Assembly: GCF_028769735.1 (NCBI RefSeq)
Contig: NC_088200.1
Location: 72,941,394-73,005,393 of the forward strand
Direction: 5' to 3'
From: Zonotrichia leucophrys gambelii
Lineage: Eukaryota > Chordata > Aves > Passeriformes > Passerellidae
Length of the DNA: 64,000 bases
Shown: positions 58,243 to 64,000 of the stretch, one piece after another
Layout: every line of letters begins with the position of its first letter
How positions within the stretch are numbered: the stretch's first letter is position 1
Notes under the pieces: model-generated
What the model was told of the DNA's origin: nothing
Seen by the model: only the letters and a program-made list of their open reading frames with translations
Databases searched by the model: none
Program-made: the position numbers and the translations under genes

Positions 58243-59689
58243 CTAAGGAAGACAGAAAGAATTGAGTGGCATGGAAATAAAGCAAAAGTTACCTATTTCT
58301 TTCTTCCTGCCTGAAGCCACAGAAAATTTCAGGGACTTGCTGATAAAGAAAAAAAACACCATATACCACTTTTAAAAGAAAAACATGTGTTTTCTGTGCA
58401 ATGTGCCTTCTGAATGCTATTTCAAGACTGTAAAACACTGGCTTTTCCCATTCCCCTGAACATTTTGCTGCCTGTCACAGAAGTGTGAGCTGGGGCGGGG
58501 GGGGGGGGGGTCAGAGAGTGGAATTTGACAGAATTTGGCCAAAGAAGGGTAAGGATGCTTGGGGCAAGCCTGTCCTAAAGCTGCTCAGGCTTACCCAAGG
58601 GTTTCAGACATCAGAGGAAGGGCTGCTGGTAGAAAATTGCTGTTTCAACAATCGATTGATGCTATCAAGGCCAAGGAAAAACAGGTTGTTCCCTCCTGGT
58701 AACATCACGCTTGGCAGCCTCTGGGGCACAGAGCTGTGCCAGCCCAGCAGCTCAAAAAACATCCTTCCTTCAGCCTCACTGAGGTTTTACTGAAGGTTTT
58801 GCTGTAGATTTTTGGGGGCTTTTTTATGGGTGGCTTCTCCAAGCAGAAGCACCAGGGATGGAAGGGGCTCTGAAGCTGTGGGAGAAGATCAGGGCACGGT
58901 TTGTGCTGTGCCTCACCCAAATACCTCGAGTCAAGCTCATTCTGAAGAATTCTCTTCAAAACACAGGATGGAGCTGCTCCCAGCAGGCTTTTCTCTGGGG
59001 CGTTTGGCATTTGTTTTGCAAAGTTTTTTTTTTTTTTTTGCTTTGGTGAACGACGTCCCAAGAATTAATGGAAACAAAGAATTAGAATTTTTCTTTTTGA
59101 TTACAAGCTTACTATGGGAATTTATAAATGGTGTTGAGCCACAACCATTTTCCAGCTTTACTGAGGAAAAAAAAAAAAGGCTTATATTTAAAAGCAGCAT
59201 TTCTAAAGGGAAGACCTGGATTTCTCCTGTTCTTGCTTTATGTGTGCTTGAGACTCCATGAATTACTCCAAGATCAGAGAATAATTCTCGATTTTTGTAT
59301 TTATATAAAAAACCAAGAAATTTCCTGAAGATATCACAAGATAATATGGACACCTGCATCAGCCCTTCACAAAACCCCCTCCCCAGAGAGAGGTGTAAAG
59401 GGTTTATGAATGTGGGATGAGGGGCAGAAGGAAAAATCACATTTGGGAAACTTTTCTGTGCCTCTCACTGCAGACCCAAACTGATCTCTTGCTCCAGTTC
59501 TTTTTCTACAAATAATTCAGCAACTCCATGCAGACCAGATTTCTGTTAGATGTAGAAAAACATATCCAAAAGGCTACTGGGGTCCCAGGTCAGGCTCCTT
59601 TAAATGGTTCCGCATCCCCAGGAAAAGTTCCCAAGGCACAAAATCATTTATATTGCAGAACTTTGGAACAGGAGCATGGAACACAGCAA
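58243..59689. other. unique sequence with a 14-base G run
   Basis: GGGG-C-G(14) lies at 58492-58510. Other features are T/A runs near 59025-59040 and 59167-59178. Overlapping frames on both strands (58705-59440) have no recognisable content. Confidence 0.5.
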
Positions 59690-59800
59690 GGAAAAAAAAT
59701 AAACAACAGAAAAACAAAACAAAACAACAAAAACAAAACAAACAACCCCCCCCAAACCAAACAAAAAACCCCCCCAAAAAAATCCTAACAAACCAAAAGA
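59690..59800. repeat. A/C-rich low-complexity tract
   Basis: A-rich with AAAC and AACA units and two C7-C8 runs (59746-59780). G and T are rare. The frames are artefacts. Confidence 0.92.
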
Positions 59801-59837
59801 AAGCACCCATAAGATTTTATCATCACTAAAACAAGGC

Positions 59838-59862
59838 TAATAATAGTAATAATAATAATAAC

Positions 59863-59898
<36 letters not shown>

Positions 59899-59942
59899 TG
59901 AAGAAGAAGAAGAAGAAGAAGAAGAAGAAGAAGAAGAAGAAG

Positions 59943-59972
<30 letters not shown>
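59838..59972 (+). repeat. compound (AAT)n-(GAA)n microsatellite
   Basis: About 20 AAT units with two interruptions (59838-59898) join directly to about 24 uninterrupted GAA units (59900-59972). Poly-Ser, poly-Leu and poly-Ile frames on the minus strand are artefacts. Confidence 0.98.
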
Positions 59973-59974
<2 letters not shown>

Positions 59975-62900
59975 TCCACTGTATAGGAACTGCAAGGATA
60001 ACACTACTTTTCATTAAAGTAGTTAAACATGCACAAAAATGGACAATCTTGAATATCTATAATTCTTAACAAAGTTTTTAAGAAATTAATTTATTTTGTC
60101 CACATTAACATGGGAAGACAAATGGGGAGGAGCTAGTTACCATCAGATTTTTCTCCCTAGGTCATGTTAGGAAAGTAAAAGTGACCATATTGCACATAGA
60201 ACTAGAAACATTGCAAGCAAATAAATAATATTGTAAAATATATATATATATATGATATTTAGGTTATTCACAATCTGCTCAAAAATATTTTATCAGATAA
60301 TCTGTACTGTCAATGTTCAGCACAGTTCTTAGTGCAAAAATCCAAAAATTAAGATAATTATTTGGAATTGGACATTAAAATTCACTCTAAACCAAAATAT
60401 TAAGAGCCATTTCTCATGGTGCTATGGAACACAATAATAAAGGCAACAATTTGTTCAGCATTAGATAAGAAATCTATGGTTTAAATGGTTTAGAAAATGC
60501 TTTTTGAAACAAATTTGTCCCATATCTTACCAAAACCACACTGAGCTATGAAGGAGATTTCTGCTCCAGAAATTCCACTTTAATTTTTGTAAAGCAGATT
60601 TATTAAAACATCTCTGCTTTCTTCCCATTGAAATACAAATGAGCCCCGAAGAAAACACCAGGGGAGAGAGTTTGAGCTCATCTGGGATTGTGGAATTGCA
60701 GGACAAAGCCATCAGCAAACCCCTCATTGACACCAGCAGAGTGTCAGGGACTTCTCCCTGATCTGAGTTTGTGGCTTGGGCTTTGATTGAGGAGTTGATA
60801 AACTGATATTCCACCCTCTGTAACCCACATTTCCACTCTTCCTCCAGTTCTGCTGAACTGCTGTGCTCATGTGATGCTTTGCAGGGCACCAACATCTTTA
60901 AAACAACATTATTGTGCTGTGTTAATTAGTAATGAGTTACTATCCTTTGGCATGGCCTTCAAGTGTGTTAATATTCCTGGAGAAAAAAATGCAGGGAGAT
61001 GATGTCTGTCTCCTGTAATTCGTCATCATGCGATGTTTCAGGAGGCAAGGCTGCAAGTCTGCCATGGTCACAGGACCAGACAAGAGATTTTGGGGGAATG
61101 GAGATTGAGGCAGCTTCCCTTTCAGAGAGCACATTTATGGGTAAATTATCTCAAAATTACGTGTCTCCCCAGCAGAGGCTGGAATTGATGGGTACCTCAA
61201 TTAACATCACCACAGGTCAGGTATGAGGGCAAGCAGATTTTCACTGAATGGGTTCAGGGTGTGAGATACAGCCCTGGCAGCTCCCTGACCCAATAAGGTG
61301 TGATGTTCTCAGGGCAAAGGATCTCTAAATCAGTGAGAAAGGCAGAAATTGAGAGGTCTTTGCCTCTGATTTCACACAACGCTCTGCTGCCACGGTTCTT
61401 TCCCCCCATGAAAGCAGAGAGAAAGCAAAAAAGTGGAGAGATCCTGACCCCTTATTCCTCCTACCTGCTTCCAAATGCTCTGCTTTAAGTCTCACTTGTA
61501 CCAACACCAAGCTGGAGCGTTATCAGCCCAGGCTGGTTCTGTTCTCAGCCCAGCCAACCAGCCATGAATGTCTGACTATTTGTTCCTTGCTGATATCCCA
61601 TTCTATTAAGCATAATGCAGGCCAACTTCTCTAATATTTACCTTGTTATCACCTGTGTACATCTCTTGACTCCTTTGTTTGCCTTCCTCCCAGCAAATTT
61701 GTACAGTGTGGCAGTACAGCCCTTCCCCTGCTGAAGGCACACCATGCTCCAGGAATAATCCTGCACCAACACCTCCTCCTGTCCCAGGAGAACCCCAAAA
61801 ACATCACCCTCTTCCCCACAAACTTTATTTTTATAGCCCCAAACACCTTTGAACCACAGAGGTCTTGCTCCACCATGATATTTTATTTTTTTTAAATTTA
61901 AAGTGGTACCTAAATGGTTTGGGTGGCACAAAGAGTGCCATGGGAATGGGGAGATAAATCTGCTGTGTCCCAACTGTGCTATCTACCAGGAACATTCCCC
62001 ATTGTGCACCTCCCCACACCCAGTCTCCCTCTCCAAAAGTGGCTGGCTGGGCTTTTTCAGGGCCCATGAGCGTGTTTGCATTACATTTATATTAGTTACC
62101 AAGGGCCAGGGACCCAGTAAAGTAATGAGATAACCAGGTTATCTGCTGGAGGGTTGTTAAATAAAATGTATGAGGAGGACGTAACTGCTTATGATTCATC
62201 ATGGCAATTTTTTCCTTTTTTTTTTTTTTCCAAGGGTTTTTGGGATTCCAGTCCTCAGGAATCACAAAATTTCCCAGCCAGCTGCACCTTGATTCTGATA
62301 TATTTCAGGTGGAGGTGGAAGGGGAGAAATCTGGATTTACAATAGCTGCAGACAAAACCCAAAGTAACCAATTCTCAGCTTTATACCATTTGAAGCACTG
62401 TGTAAAATTAGGGAATTAAAACTAATGCTAGTTCAGCACATTTATGTTGTAAAGTGTGGTTGGATCAGCTGCATTCATTCTAAATACTGAATCATCTAAT
62501 TGCAAGTTGAGAAAGGAAGTATTAAAAAAAAAGCCCTAAATTCAAACAGTCTTTGAGATCATTGAAACACACACTAGAGATGGATGATCCATTTGAGGAA
62601 AACTCAAAATAAAAGTCTTTTCAGCTTGAAGATTAGCTGATGATCTGAAAAAAAAAAAACACAAACTTTTATTAAGGCTCCAAAACGTACTTCAAAATTA
62701 ACATTTATTCTCATCTGGGAGGTTCTGCCTATGCATCCTTGGAACGTGGCCACTTGCTGGCAGAGGGGTTGGCAGAAGAAAAGCAACTCTTGTGCCACAA
62801 AACTGTTTTGCTGCATCAGGGAAATCAGGCAACAAAGCTGAGAGCATGATTTTCTGCTGCTGGCTCGTCACGTGCTGGGTGCTCATCAATTGCTAACAGA

Positions 62901-63687
62901 ACCCCAGGCACTTCTGAGGGGAAAATGCTTGCTTTCTACAAAGAAGGATGAATTTTTCTGTCAACTGTTTTTTTCCTCTTTGATGGCCTGCTCCCGCTGA
63001 GGAAGCAGCTTATTTTGATAAACCACAGCTCTGGGCTGATCTCCATGTGTCACTGGTCAGGAAAAGCTCACAAGCATGCACCTCAGCGCCTGTTTTAGAG
63101 AATTCCTTCCCAAATCAGAACCTCCAGGAAGGAGGAAGCAGGGAGCACTTCTGCAAAGCCAGCTGGCTGGGCACAGGCTCAGCCAAGCCCCAAAGCAGTG
63201 GATTATTATTCCCTGAAACTGGAATTACAGAAAAAAAAAGGTTGTCCTTGATTCTAAATTGATGGTCAGGATTATAAATAAGTGGATTGATGAATCACAG
63301 GCACAGTCAGGTGCCCAATTGGAGCCTGTTGGGGTGAAGGATTGCTGTAATTTTGCCATTTTTACCTGGCACAGAAACACCACAAGGAATCCCGAAGCTG
63401 CATTATTTCAACAGGGTGTGCAGACTCCAGATTAAGAAAAATGCACACAGGGAAGGAGTGACATCCACAGGGGACAGCTCTGTCCCATGGGAAATATTCA
63501 TAACTCACTCTATTCTGTCCTCCCACAGCAATTTTACCCATTTCTCTTCAAATTCAGCCAAGTTAGGAACTTCCTCTGCACCAAAGCAAAAGCAACATTT
63601 GGTGGCCTGTGGCTCGGCAAAAGAGCAGCCCTTCTGCTTCACAATTTCTATTTAATGCAGTTTTGTGGGAGCCAGGTGCTTTCTAAA

Positions 63688-63690
<3 letters not shown>
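59973..63690. other. unique sequence, no gene recognised
   Basis: About 3.7 kb of mixed DNA with a short (TA)n run at 60239-60253 and T or A runs near 62216 and 62650. The minus frame 60527-60895 (122 aa, with LLVSMRGLLMALSCN) is helical-looking but unrecognised and has no clear splice sites. No repeat family was identified. Confidence 0.45.
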
Positions 63691-63720
<30 letters not shown>

Positions 63721-63800
63721 AAAAAGACCCAAACCAAACCAAAACCAAAACCAAAACCAAAACCCAAAGAAAAAAAAAAAAAACAACCAAACAAAAAAAC
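63691..63800. repeat. poly(A) followed by A/C-rich tract
   Basis: Twenty-eight consecutive A are followed by CCAAAAAG and (CCAAAA)n units to about 63760, then A and C runs. It resembles the other A/C tracts in the window. Lys-rich plus frames and Phe-rich minus frames are artefacts. Confidence 0.93.
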
Positions 63801-64000
63801 CCCAAGCAAAAAGAAACTGGTCTTTCTTTTGGTTTTCAGTTCATAAGGAAAGACAACACACCTCAAAAAGGAATTAAAACTAATTAGAAACTAAATAAAA
63901 AGAAAAATCTTGCTCCCAGTTGATTTCATTATAAGGAAAATGTTTAGAGACCCAGGCAGCTGTGAATTTGCAGATGCACTCAATATATATGGTGAATAAG

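Noticed and set aside
59785..60014. Poly-Ser/poly-Ile and poly-Leu frames
   Set aside because: They come from the GAA and AAT microsatellite.
1..64000. CRISPR arrays, operons, prophage, tRNA or rRNA genes
   Set aside because: The sequence is vertebrate in character. The tandem arrays are microsatellites without unique spacers, and no cloverleaf or rRNA signature was seen by eye.

Overview
The window is vertebrate nuclear DNA, most likely from an oscine songbird. It is AT-rich and gene-poor, with long tracts of simple sequence. It holds several pieces of CR1, the LINE typical of birds, all truncated as usual. It also holds short solo LTRs, one of which occurs three times and matches from memory an LTR family that is very common in songbird genomes. 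There is no prokaryotic or organellar character: no operons, no dense long ORFs, no rRNA or tRNA cluster. Nearly all long open frames are low-complexity artefacts (Phe/Leu-, Ser/Pro- or Lys-rich translations of simple repeats) or chance frames.

Layout. 0-13 kb: A/C-rich tracts, a solo LTR (about 2.06-2.51 kb), a 79-bp tandem duplication, an AT-rich block, a 17-bp-stem hairpin and a GAGAT array. 13-21 kb: a minus-strand LTR (about 12.97-13.51 kb), a 360-bp tract of almost only A and C, and a degraded minus-strand CR1 with reverse transcriptase and endonuclease remnants (18.2-20.7 kb), split by a 641-bp solo LTR. 21-38 kb: mostly unique sequence, with a 366-bp polypurine tract (26.05 kb), a solo LTR (28.5 kb), a plus-strand CR1 3' end (29.3 kb) and a 419-bp polypyrimidine tract (32.65 kb). 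38-64 kb: two more solo LTRs of the 28.5-kb family (44.8 and 54.8 kb), a CCTCT pentamer array of about 300 bp, a TTTTA array, two CR1 3' ends, a local duplication (47.3-48.7 kb), an inverted pair of about 340-bp repeats around the 54.8-kb LTR, and a compound AAT/GAA microsatellite.

No protein-coding gene can be assigned. A few short open segments flanked by splice-like sites look protein-like. The best are minus-strand 38958-39095 and 58097-58242; weaker ones are plus-strand 17296-17394 and 40233-40474. They are listed as low-confidence candidate exons only, and unrecognised stretches may be introns or intergenic DNA. The strongest observations are structural: three LTRs of one family with recognisable 6-bp target duplications, an LTR nested in CR1, the inverted repeat pair, and the long strand-asymmetric tracts. 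No clearly new functional system was found.
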